Shown in pieces: positions 44,443 to 55,932 of a DNA stretch of 64,000 nt. The DNA lies in NCBI GenBank assembly GCA_001972305.1, contig BDDD01000421.1, forward strand, positions 317,729 through 381,728, read 5' to 3'. The first letter of the stretch is position 1; the number at the start of each line of letters is the position of its first letter. The notes under the pieces are model-generated. The model searched no databases. It worked only from the letters and a program-made list of their open reading frames with translations, and was not told the DNA's origin. Position numbers and translations under genes: made by a program. This DNA is from Cephalotus follicularis. Lineage: Eukaryota; Streptophyta; Magnoliopsida; Oxalidales; Cephalotaceae.

Positions 44443-44991
44443 TTAGACATTGTTCATTTCTTCATAGCCGAGACCGACTTTGTCAAAAATACACCTTTGA
44501 AGTCCTAAGAGATTATCCAATTTAGCACTATTTGAAAAAGTAGAAAAAAATTTCTTCAAAGCATCAATCTCGATTTTTAGCATTTCATTTTCTTCCATAA
44601 AATCAATTGAAAATTTTGAAGAAACATTTAAAACTTCAATTTCATTCATATAAAAGCTATTTTTATTTTGAAGAGAATCAATTTCATTTATATATTTGTT
44701 ATTTTCACTCTTTAGATTTTAAATTTCTTTTGACATGGTCATAGCATTTTTCACTAGGGACTTGTTCTTTAAACAAACATTTTCATATTCAACATAAAAT
44801 TTTTCATAAGCATTTTGCAATTCATCAAAAGAAAATTGTACCTCATTATCACTTTTATCTTCACTTGCATCTTCTTCCATAGCCATGAGAGCAAGGTTTG
44901 CAACATCTTCATCACTTTCTTCTTCATCGGAATTTGAGGGATCGCTATCATCCCATGTGGCTATCATTGCTCTCTTTTTCTTTGAATACTC
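44443..44991 (-). pseudogene. gag: Copia Gag, C-terminal part, decayed
   Basis: After the Gypsy-2 junction the frame continues with a basic block (SKKKRAMIATW), an acidic Asp/Glu-Ser stretch and a coiled coil (SFDELQNAYEKFYVEYENV). The stops in this frame are at 44719-44721 and 44443-44445. The second zinc knuckle seen in copy A is degraded beyond about 44440. Confidence 0.88.
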
Positions 44992-45156
44992 TGCCACACC
45001 CCGTTTCATTGACAACATAAAGGTCATGGCAATTTAACATAAAGATTCAGCTTATGCAAAAACGGTAAAATTAAAACTTTAAATACCATTAACATCTTGC
45101 GGAAGCATTTAAACATAAGCCGAAAGTAAACCGAATCATGCGTCCCATACCACATG

Positions 45157-47878
45157 TGTCACACCCCGTTTTTCGTTCAGTTACCATAAGACAACATATA
45201 TGGTGATATCAGTATTAAACATACATTCCAGCATTTCATTCAAGTAAAATAACAATATGTGGAAGCAGTCAATAAGCCGGAATATAAAATTACAAGCCAT
45301 CCGAACGCATCCCATACTACGTGCGGGTACAATTCAACTAAACGAGGTATGATTCGTTCATTACATTACGGTACATCAAAAGAAAATAACAACCTTAACC
45401 AAAGTAGAAGCTCTCCAAGCTTCAGCCGCAACTCCAGTCTTCACTAATTTGAAACTGTAGGGGGGCTAGCCGTTGTCCTCACTTGGCTAAGCAGGAAGAT
45501 AATGCATGCTAAGGAATATATAAATGCAATATGTATGAAAGTTTGTATCAGAATAACATTTAAATGGGCCAATGTATGAGCAATCATGCCAAGTGGCCAT
45601 AAACAGTACATATGCAAAGATACCGCACAAGGGTACAATCAATTCATTCACTGGTTTGGGTGTCACATGTCGCTAACTCCTAGCACCAACTGTGCACCAC
45701 CTAACTATCACCCTATGCACCGAGGATGATAGAACATGTAACATTTACTACCGGAGTTGGCGGGTAGTGTAACAAATAAATACGTTTGGGAATCGCTGGC
45801 CAACTCCTGGCACCCAGGATCCTACCGTAGTCGGAGACCGCAGCCATCACACGACTACCGACAATAATCATAGACAAACAATTCAAGCATTTCAATAACA
45901 ATATTACATATATCAGCAATATGCAATATAAAAGTGGTTTCCTGTGGAAACATATAACAAGTCATTTATCGTACATCTCTTCAGAGGAAAACGATCTCTA
46001 TTCAATAATGGTCGTCTTTTGGAGAACAAAATAGATAGTACCTCACATAGGAGGAAAATCAATAGGTTTTCATTTGTGAATGACAATTCATATCATAATT
46101 TGGGTACATAGCCCATAGTTGGTTTCAATTATTGAAATACAAGTACTGGTGGTGTTAGTGACACCAAAACAGTGTATACTAGACTAATGGTAGCATATAC
46201 AGTAGTAGCATTTCGACAGCAATATTAACAATGGCAGAAGTAATTCAAAGAATCACAACGGAACAATATCTCATAGTCATGCATATGCAATTTTCACAAT
46301 TAAGTGAGTGTTGTTCAATATTGGAATGTAACTGTATATAAGGCCAGGATTGAATGTTCTAATCATCCATGTGAAGGCCAAGCTAATTACATTTCAATTG
46401 GAGGCCTTAACAGGACTTATACCAGAAATTTTTCCCAGAACAGTCGGCTGCCCTCAAGAACCAGTCGACTGTTGGGTTGTGTAGTCGACTGTTGGGGTTT
46501 GACAGTCGACTGGATCAATTATGCAGTCGACTGTCTTTGGGTTGTGTAGTCGACTGTTGGGGTTTGACAGTCGACTGGATCAATTATGCAGTCGACTGTT
46601 TTCAATGACAGTCGACTGTTTTTGCCCAGAAATGCAGGCAGAACAGTGTATATGCAATGCAAGTTCAATTCCAATCAATTTAAACACATGTAATCAATGC
46701 AGAAAGTAGACATACACTATATGCATACTATATCTTCCATAACATTCATTACCCCTACCTCAATTTGCTATCCCAAGATCAATTGTGTGATCTTTCTCTT
46801 TAAAGTTCCAAAGCCTTTCCCAAGCTTCCACCAACAATTCTTTCAATCTCAGTAGGTTCAATCTATGCATGTTTATGGATACATGCATCAGTAACAGTAG
46901 GTTCAGTAGCCTTAGGAAAACTCTAATCAACCATAGCTTTAGTCATTAGTTCATTAAGCTCATTTAACTCTCATTATCACATCTCATGCATTTATCAACT
47001 ATATAATTCATCATCTCATAAGTGGACAGTAGATGTGTTTGTATATCCATAAGGAATTCAGTAGCTTATTATGGAACTAACAACAGCTTACTAATCAATT
47101 AGAGATTAATCATCCCACTTTATGAACCATAGCATCATTTCATATTAACTCCATTCAATTCTAGAATTTGTTAACCAAACCATGTTATCAGACGATTAAA
47201 CCTTCTTCTAGGTACATTACTGACAGATTACAGCAACAATAGGAAGCTCGAATCTGCACTTACCAGAAGGTGTTCAAAGCTTCACTTTTCCCTCCTTTTG
47301 AGATTTAAACCATCAACATGCATCCAAGACAATCTTCCAGCGATTCTCCTTCTTTTAGTGTTTAACAACACTTACAATCAGTCCATGCACAGATGATATA
47401 GGCTCATAGTTCTGGAATTTCGTCAAAGCCTTTCTCTCCCACATTTACTCCCTTCTCTCTCTCACATGCATCTCCTCTTTTCTCACCCCCTTTTCTTCTT
47501 TCTTACAGGTGGCAGGCCTGCAAGGTGCAGAGCACATGCAAGGGCTCTCCTTGCATGTCATGGTCGTTTGTGCATGCCCCCGACACCTGTCCTTAATCAT
47601 GCCACGCTCAATTCTGTCTCACACATGCACAGACACCTGTTCTGTCGAATTTCCAGTCGACTGGATACATGGGCCAGTCGACTGTTCCCCTGTGACAGTC
47701 GACTGTCCAAGGCTGTTTTAGGGTTTCTTGAGGTTGATTTTCACCAATTGCATCTCCATTCATCCCAAGCAATTACCAATCACAAATTTATGATAATTGG
47801 GCATATAATTCAATTAAAATGTATATTTATTTTAAACATGGAAATCAATGTACATTAATCGAATTTGCGGTTGTCACA
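45157..47878 (-). mobile_element. Solo LTR (2722 bp), gypsy Tekay-like
   Basis: It is bounded by tgtcacaccccg and cggttgtcaca, with a perfect TSD acatg (45152-45156 and 47879-47883). The 5' LTR of Gypsy-2 shows the uninterrupted site. The LTR has its own TCGA array (46440-46625, including a duplicated 58-bp block) and three units at 47650-47705. Blocks like ggctagccgttgtcctcac resemble other Tekay-like LTRs. No internal coding sequence is present. Confidence 0.93.
46440..46625. repeat. CAGTCGACTG array with a 58-bp internal duplication
   Basis: The block with gttgtgtagtcgactgttgg is present twice (near 46475 and 46540). About ten cagtcgactg-like units occur in all. Confidence 0.85.
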
Positions 47879-48589
47879 ACATGATTCCATCAAATAACAT
47901 CATTAAGTCATTGTCAACTGCCCACTAACGGAGCGTGATCAAGGCCGATTAACATTATCAAAACATTAGTACTGTAATCCAAAGTACATCAGGTCTCAAA
48001 TACATTGTTTTACATTTATTTAAGTAAATAAATCCTCATCTCCCCTCAGATTCGGCCACACACAGTCGAAATCCACATCACTGTATCAATCTGCAATAGT
48101 AAGGGGTTAGCCTTTGTCCTCACTCGGCTAAATCATAAGTGTAATTCAAGGTCAGTGATAATGAATGTCATGAAATGAATGCACTCATGATGCAATATAT
48201 AATATATCGCCACACGTACATATACATATGTGTGTATATATATATATACCAATAGGTGCAACCATGCCAAGTGGATACAACCATTAAATCATCAATCCTG
48301 TCTCAAAGGACAAAACAAATTAAATCGAATCGGTACGAAGAGCGCCGACATCTCCTGGCCCCGACGTCGTACTCTTGCTCCAGTCCCTGACTCCCAGGTC
48401 ACGAAACAAGGCAACAAATCAAACTCATGATGCTCGTACTCTGTGTTCAGCAATCATTGTTGGGGTTTGAAATTCAAACCTAAGTTTTAATGATTACAAA
48501 TTTGTTTTTAACATGTTTGTTTAATGTGCAAGACATTGGAAAGTTTGCTGTCAAGGCAAAAATCTTCTGCAGGACAAAAGACATTGACC

Positions 48590-49010
48590 TTCCAGAGAAA
48601 AAGTCGACGTCCGTACAAAAGAAGTCGATCCCTATAAGAAAGAAGTCGACGTCTTTAGGTGCCAAAGTTACAGGACAAATTCCGGTGAAGACATCGATCC
48701 ATACTGTCAAAAAAGTCGACGTCCGTACAAAAGAAGTCGATCCCTTTACTAAGACATCGACGTCTTTCAAAGACAACCTGCCAAAACCAGAAAAGACATC
48801 GACCTAGAAAGAAGAAGTCGACTTGATGTTCATTCATTCAAAAGCCTGGAGATTTCCCAGAAATGACATCGACGCCTTTAAAAAAGACATCGATGTCTTT
48901 TTAAATGGACAAGACCCGGGAAACATGGAACGGCTAGTTGGCGCACTTTCAACGGGAAATATACAAAAGACATCGACGTCTTTTGAAAGACATCGACGTC
49001 TTTCTGCCAG
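48590..49010. repeat. TCGA-palindrome array in copia solo LTR
   Basis: More than a dozen units such as aagaagtcgatccct, aaagacatcgacgtcttt and gtcgacgtccgtac occur. The unit at 48985-49003 is identical to 21170-21188 in the gypsy solo LTR. Confidence 0.86.
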
Positions 49011-49095
49011 CAGAAACTAAAACAAGGCTGCATTAACAAATTGTTATATCCAATATGCCAAAGACTTTTTGCAACGGCTGTAATCTGAAGAATGC

Positions 49096-49104
49096 TATAA
49101 ATAG
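49096..49104 (+). promoter_or_regulatory. LTR TATA box, copia solo LTR
   Basis: tataaatag within atgctataaatagagg lies about 90 bp downstream of the TCGA array. This position fits a U3 promoter. Confidence 0.6.
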
Positions 49105-51158
49105 AGGCCAAGAAACAAAGCTCAAAGGGGGAACACAACTTTTGATCATCTAACATCCAAGCTCAAACTTGCACATCTACATCAAGCTTTTGTTTACACT
49201 TTTATATCCAACCTTTGAGAAGTTACTTGTAAACACATATTATCTTTACAATTTATTCATTGTAAAAGAGGGGAGTGAACCCTTGTAAGGTGTTTGATTG
49301 ATTTGCACCCGGAACCCAAAATCAAGTGTAAGGTGGTTTCCTTGATTTGCACCCGGAAGCTGAAAATCAAAGGTTGCTAGTGGTAGCTAGTGGAATCTCA
49401 AGGGGTTCTTGAGAAAGTGGACGTAGGCACGGATTTGACGAACCACTATAAATTTGTTTGCACACTCTCTATCCCTTAACTCCTTATTTATTTGTTCTTG
49501 TGTGATTACTTATGTTCATTGCTTAATTTGTATTTTCCGCATACAAATATAATTTTTGTTATTAAAGGTTGCCATATAGGGTTTTCCAACAATCATGGTA
49601 ACCCGTGTTACTCGTACTATGTGTTCGGTAATATTGTATTTGGGCATCCCTAGCCATCTCCTGGCCCCTAGGAGAACATCCAGCCACCGGCCATTGGTGA
49701 CACTCCGTCACCCCAGCCCGTACGACATCAATCACAATCAAGAAGTCAATTCAATTCAAATCGTTTCCAAGTAATTTATAAAGTACTGGAAATAATACAT
49801 TTATATCAAAATGTACTGCATCTTTGAAACCGTGTTTCAATCCGTTGAAAACATACATTTACCAAAATATATATTTTCATATCAAATAATGATTTGTATA
49901 AAATCATGTACACATTTCTAAAATGAATAAAACACTTTAGAATCATCTATATTCAATTCATCAATTCATTTCATATCAGAATGCAATGCAAAGATATGCT
50001 CAAAGTGCGGGTCAGTCCCTAATCAGTCGGTTGCCTCTTCTTGACAGTCGGCCGTCTCCCTTGGCAGCTGGCTGTCCTAATTCTGGCAGTCGGCTGCCTC
50101 CCCTGGCAGTCGGCTGTCCCTCCTTGGCAGTCGGCTGCCTTCATTCAACTGTCGGTTGCCCACTCGTGGCAGTCGATTGATTTCTCTCGATCAGTCGGCT
50201 GCCCACTCATGGCAGTCGACTACACAACCTTCTACAAGTTTTTCCTATTCAACGCATGAACAGTCGACTGGTTCTCACGTCCAGTCGGCTGTTTCTCATT
50301 AAGAAGTCGGCTGTTCATACCGAACAGTCGGCTGTTCAAGCTCAGCAGTCGGCTGCCTCCCTGTGGCAGTCGACTGGATTTACGGCAGTAGGCAAAAACA
50401 GCAGCAAAACACATGCAATTGTCAACCAATCCAATTCAATTCCGAGCATTCAGCATCAATAACACACATTCATGCTCATATAACAGTCTATTGCATGCAT
50501 TTCACCCATTAACGTCCATTATAATGGACCTTAAATCACAATTATGAGATTTACCCCTACCTTAGAATTCCAAGTTAGGAATTGCAATCCACCTCTTTAA
50601 GTCCCAATCCGAGTTCCAAGCTTCCGAATCCGTTCAGCAACACCAACAAGTCCGGTTCTTCCACCGAATCAAGCTTCCAAGTCCTCAATCCAAAGTATGT
50701 AGCATTCAGGGTAACTTCCCTCTCTCACAAACTCTCCATTTCTCTTTCTCTTAGAATGCTGATGGAAGAGGGTAGAAAATTTGTTTTTATGAACATTTTC
50801 GTGCCTCTCTCCTCACAAGCCGACACTATCACCAGCCATCGTCCTCTCTCCCATCTCCTCTGCCAAAAGAGGTCTACCAACAAGTTTTTAACTGACATGT
50901 CCCATGGCAGTCGGCTGTCTCTGCCGACATAATCCAGTCGGCTGTCCCTCACAGCAGCTGGCTGGTCCCTTCCCTTAGGGTCCAGTCGACTGCCTCCCTA
51001 TTGCAGTTGGCTGCCCGCCTGTTTCAGCACTTCTACACTTCAACTTTGCTCAAGACTTAACATTTCAAAATCGGAAAAGTCACAATTCTCATTAATTCAA
51101 AGCGTAAATTACATTGGAAATACAATATTACACTTTAATGAAAATCTCGGGTGCTACA

Positions 51159-51172
51159 TCCACCCATCCTTC
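51159..51172 (-). promoter_or_regulatory. Gypsy-2 polypurine tract, degenerate
   Basis: The - strand reads GAAGGATGGGTGGA before TGTAGC. Pyrimidines interrupt the tract at the place where Gypsy-1 has aaggaggggtgga. Confidence 0.75.
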
Positions 51173-51203
51173 ATGGAATTTCATCACCGAAATTAAAACA
51201 GTA

Positions 51204-52649
51204 CTAAAATAAAAGAGGGTAACACTCTCTAATGTCCTCCTCGCATTCCCAAGTCACCTCGGGTCGGTTAAACTGCCACTGAACCTTTACTATAGGAATG
51301 GTTCGGTTCCTCAATACCTGCGTCCTCGAATCCAGAATCTGTACCGGTGACTCCTCGCAAGAAAGGACATCTCGTACAGGAACTGAATCATAATTCAAGA
51401 CATGTGACGAGTCTCGAATATACCTCATCAACATAGATACATGTAAGACATCATGCACATTTGACAGTGCATGAGGTAAAGCAAGCTGATAAGCCACCTC
51501 CCCAACTCTCTCTAAGATCTCGAAAGGACCAATGTAGTGCAGAGCTAACTTGCCTTTCTTCCCAAATCTCTGCACGCCATTCCATGGTGAAACCTTTAGA
51601 AACACATGATCACCAACGTCGAAGGTCAGAGGCCTACTCTTGACGCTATCCACACAGCTCTTCTTCCTGCTTTGAGCCGCAAGCAGTTTCTCCCTGATAA
51701 ACCTGACTTTCTCAGAAGTCTCCTCTACCAGATCCGACCCAAGCAAAGGTCGCTCACCAACCTCATCCCAACAAATGGGTGATCTACACTTTCTTCCATA
51801 CAGTGCCTCGTATGGTACCATACCAATGCTGGAATGATAGCTGTTATTATAAGAAAACTCTATCAGAGGAATGTGGTCCTCCCAAGTACCAGCAGAGTCA
51901 ATAATACATGCTCGGAGCATATCCTCCAAGGTCTGGATAGTACGCTCTGACTGACTATCTGTCTGTGGGTGGAAGGCAGTGCTAAGGTTCAGCTTCGTCC
52001 CAAAAGCTGTCTGAAACCTCTTCCAAAAGTTGGAAGTGAAGATCGAATCTCTGTCACAAACTATACTCACAGGAATACCGTGCAACCTCACGATCTTCTT
52101 GACGTATAACTGAGCTAACTTGCTCGCATAATCTGTGACGTGGGTAGGTAAAAAGTGAGCCGATTTGGTAAGCCGATCCACAATGACCCAAACCGCATTG
52201 TGACGGTTTCGAGTCAGAGAAAAACCCGAAACAAAATCCATCGTTACATGTTCCCATTTCCATTCTGGAATCGGTAAAAGCTGTAACAAACTCGCTGGCC
52301 TCTGATGCTCATCATTGACAGTCTGACAAGTATAGCACTTTGCAACATAGTCAGCAATCTCTTTCTTCATACCGGACCACCAATAATTTCTCTTCAAATC
52401 TTGATACATCTTGGTGCTACCAGGATGTATGCTATACTGGGATTTGTGAGCCCCATAAAGCAACTCACCTTTCAGTGCATCATCATTCGGGAGACACACC
52501 CGTCCCCGGAATCTCAATATGCCATCATCATGCACCCGAAAACCAGACTCGGGTCTCAGATTCTCTTGAATCTCTTGCAACTCAGGATCATGCGCTTGAA
52601 CATTCTTTATTTGACCCAGTAGTATCGGCTGCGCTTGCATGCTAGCCAC
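51204..52649 (-). pseudogene. pol: Gypsy-2 integrase and chromodomain-like tail
   Basis: The 481-codon open frame shows the integrase zinc region (YSIHPGSTKMYQDLKRNYWW...AKCYTCQ), core blocks [22 protein letters not shown] and [10 protein letters not shown], and a tail VKVQWQFNRPEVTWECEED. It is very close to Gypsy-1 integrase. Confidence 0.93.
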
Positions 52650-52747
52650 AAAAACCCCCGGTGCTTAATTAAACGGAGACCATTGTTGGAAATCCTCTAG
52701 CATGTTCCACTGAGATATCATCATGTTAGCAATCATAGCCTTACGGA

Positions 52748-53950
52748 TCAAGGCATCCACGACCATATTCGCTTTCCCGGGATGGTACTGAATACTGAAG
52801 TTGTAGTTATTAAAGAACTCAACCATCGCCGTTGTCTCATGTTCAGTGTATCTTGACAGAAAAGATACCTCAAAGTCCTATGGTCGGTAAAAATCTCAAA
52901 CTGTGCCCCATATAAGTAATGTCTCCATTTCTGAAGAGAAAAAATAATTGTAGCCAATTCAAGATCATGCGTCGGGTAGTTCTCCTCATACAGCTTTAGC
53001 TTCTGCGAAGCATAAGCAATCACTCTGCCTCGTTGCATCAACACGCAACCCAATCCCTTACCTGAAGCATCACTATAGACTGCGAAGCCCTCGTTACACT
53101 CAGGTAGCGCCAAAACAAGAGCAAAAACCAACCGATCATTCAGATCATAAAAACTGGCTTCACATTCATCATCCCAGATAAACAAAGTCTTCTTTTGGGT
53201 AAGCTTTGTCAATGATGCAGCTATCCTCAAGAAGTCCTGAATGAACCTCCGATAATAACTTGCCGAACCAAGAAAACTGCGCACCTCAGTCACATTCCTT
53301 GGTTGCGGCCAATCTCGCACCACTTCAGTCTTTGACGGATCCACCGCCAAACCCTCTCCAGATACTACATGACCAAGGAAGGTCACATGATCGAGCCAAA
53401 ACTCGTACTTGCCAAACTTGGCATACAACCGATGCTCTCTGAGAATCTGCAAAACTAATCTCAGATGATAGACGTGCTCCTCCTCACTCCTTGAGTACAC
53501 CAGTATGTCATCAATAATTACCACTACGAATTGATCTAGGTACGGTCGAAACACATCGTTCATCAGTGACATAAACGCTGCTGGTGCGTTGGTGACACCA
53601 AACGACTTTAACAAACACTCATAATGACCATACCTAGTCCGGAAGGCAGTCTTCTCTATATCTCCTTCCTTCACTTTCAGCTGGTGATAACATGACTTCA
53701 GATCGAGTTTGGAGAACACCCTTGACCCTTGTAACTGGTCAAAAAAATCTTCAATATGTGGAAGAGGATACTTATTCCTGATAGAAGCCTTATTCAACAT
53801 CCTGTAGTCGATGCAAAGCCTTATCGACCCATCCTTCTTTTTCACAAACAACACTGGCACGCCCCACGGAGAAACACTGGGCCGTACAAAACCCTTATCA
53901 ATCAGGTCTTGTAGCTGTAACTTCAGCTCTCTCAACCCCGCAGGAGCCAT
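52748..53950 (-). pseudogene. pol: Gypsy-2 reverse transcriptase and RNase H, frameshifted
   Basis: RT blocks run from LVDKGF-type linker residues through [31 protein letters not shown] and the catalytic IIDD (about 53505-53520). RNase H shows [10 protein letters not shown] and [10 protein letters not shown]. Near 52810 the frame shifts. The RNase H end lies in another frame before 52649. Confidence 0.92.
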
Positions 53951-53988
53951 TCGGTAAGGCGCCTTAGAGATAGGAGCCGTACCTGGTA

Positions 53989-54951
53989 CTAGGCAATCAC
54001 AAACTCCATGCTCCTCCTCGGTGGCAAAGACACCAAATCTGCAGGAAACACATCTGGAAATTCATTCACAATCGAAACTTCCTCTAGGCTCTTACCTCTC
54101 TCCTTTCTTCTGTCAACCACGTGTGCCAGAAACCCTTCACACCCATTTTCTAGGTACCTCGATGCCTGAATAAAAGATATAATCGGCGTCGAGAACGCTT
54201 TGTTTCCCTTGAACTGTATAGTAGTTCTATCTGGTAAGCAAAAATTCACAGTCTTGTTATAACAGTCCATGCATGCACGGTAAGCTGACAACCAGTCCAT
54301 ACCCAAGATGACATTAAAATCATGTATGGGCAATACAATCAAATCTGCATACACTGGAACACCTGCCATGGAAATCTCGCAACTTCTATGCACAGAATCT
54401 GTACACATGGAACCTCCAGTAGGTGTACTCACATCAAGAACATAAGGCATGCAATCGGGAAACACATTTAAACATGATGCAAAACGGGAAGTAATAAAAG
54501 AATACAATGCTCCCGAGTCCATCAACACTCTAGCAGAAAAGCCGTAAACATATATAGTATCTCCCACAACAGAAGTAGACTCTAGAACCCCTGTCTGAGT
54601 GAGAATGAAAACTCTACCTTTCATGATACCCTTGCCGGTATCTCTCCGCTGTGACGGTCTAGGTGCAGAACCATTACCACTCACTGGCCCAGTAGGTGCT
54701 GTCATCTGACCCCTCGGGAAATCCCTCGCCATGCAGCCAGACTCCCCACATCTCATACACAGCCCTTTCTTCAACCAACAGTCCTTCTGAATGTGACCCA
54801 TACGACCGCAGGCAGAACAAGCTCCGGGCCTTGTGTTACTCCCCTGACTGGCAGACTGGTTGGATCTATTCTTTGGCGATTTTGTTGGAGAACCGCTGTC
54901 CTGCCATTTCGATGATGCTAGCCTAGACTGAGTAGATGTCTGTTTACTCTG
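53989..54951 (-). pseudogene. Gypsy-2 zinc knuckles and protease, broken
   Basis: Zinc-knuckle pieces around GHIQKDC and CMRCGESGCMARDF (one Cys and one His position changed) precede the protease LMDSGALYSFI and the HDFNVILGMDWLSAY block. The frame ends at 53989 in the linker before RT. Confidence 0.88.
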
Positions 54952-55791
54952 CTATGCTCGGGCCTTCTCAGCCTGGTCTTCACCCAACATACTCTCTATC
55001 AACCTCGCCTTCTGGGTACCTTCCACAAAGGTACCCAGCTCCATAACTCTAATTCGAGACCGAAGATCCGGTCGTAGGCATCTCAAGAACCTCCGAATCT
55101 TCTTTTCTTCATCGGCCGCCAGATAGGCTGAATGTCTCGCAAGCTCTACAAATCGGGCCTGATACTCAGCCACAGTCATGTCACCCTGACGCAGCTCCTA
55201 GGGCTCCGTCTCTCTCGTTTCTCGCTCTATCCAGGATACATAAGCCTCCAGGAACTCCTCCTAAAACCCCTCCCAAGTACTAGCAACTCCGGTGGCTTCC
55301 CATTTAGCTTTAACCATCTCCCACCAGTGAGTGGCCTCACCCCATAATCGGTACACAACAAATCTCAGTTTCTATCTGTCAGTGCACTCCATCACTTCGA
55401 AGATCTTCTCTAGATCCTATAGCCACCTCTCCGCAATAGTGGCATCAAGCACCCCTTTGAAACTGGGAGGATTCTGTCTCATGAATCTCTCAAGGTTCCT
55501 TCCAAACCGATTACCGTCATCATGTATACCCTGAGCAGGATCCATCTGCTGAGGCTGAGCTTGAGCATACAATCTCCGTATCTCCTCCATGTTCGCTGCA
55601 TTAGCGGCCATCTGTTGCTGATTAGCAGCTATCTGCTGCTGGATGTTGTCAGCAATGCGGTCCATCGGATCCCTCACATTAGGTTCCGCCCCCTGTGGAA
55701 CATCATTCATTGGATCTCCCCCAGGATTCACCTCCTCGGGAACATCCTCATCAACAACTCTACGCCTTCCGTGTCTTCTTCGACCGTCCAT
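54952..55791 (-). pseudogene. gag: Gypsy-2 Gag N-terminal region, broken
   Basis: The ATG ends at 55791 (MDGRRRHGRRR). The Gag domain continues but stops appear at 55415-55417 and again around 55198 and 55260. The 55179-54952 frame shows MTVAEYQARFVELARHSA and DLRSRIRVMELGTF. Confidence 0.9.
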
Positions 55792-55916
55792 TTGTTCCTA
55801 TAATAGAATAACATTAACCATCATGAACAATCTTAAATCATTAATGAACTTTCCCTATAGGAACACTTATTTAATTGCCAAGGATAGTATCCTAGCTAAG
55901 CATATAATGGTTATAT

Positions 55917-55928
55917 GCTTTGATACCA
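55917..55928 (-). promoter_or_regulatory. Gypsy-2 primer-binding site
   Basis: The - strand reads TGGTATCAAAGC, four bases from the LTR. It is close to the tRNA-Met type. Confidence 0.82.
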
Positions 55929-55932
55929 CTGA

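Larger units (their letters stand above)
48458..49591 (+). mobile_element. Solo LTR (1134 bp) of the gag-only copia family, subfamily variant
   Basis: It runs tgttgggg to ttccaaca with a perfect TSD atcat (48453-48457 and 49592-49596). The Gypsy-2 5' LTR has the empty site. It shares cctaagttttaatgattac near its start, a gtggacgtaggcacgg block and ggttgccatatagg near its end with the gag-only copia LTRs, but lies in the opposite orientation. Its U3 array is AAAGACATCGACGTCTTT-like, not AAAGCGTCGACGCTT-like. Confidence 0.92.
44992..51158 (-). repeat. Gypsy-2 3' LTR, interrupted by two solo LTRs
   Basis: LTR pieces are 44992-45156, 47879-48457 and 49592-51158, together close to the 2249 bp of the 5' LTR. 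The last piece has a CAGTCGACTG/CAGTCGGCTG array at about 50020-50380 and a smaller one at 50905-51010. Confidence 0.92.

Noticed and set aside
49986-50462. ORFs reading repeated SRL / VGCL words
   Set aside because: They are translations of the cagtcggctg array in the Gypsy-2 LTR; the partner LTR has indels that ignore the frame.
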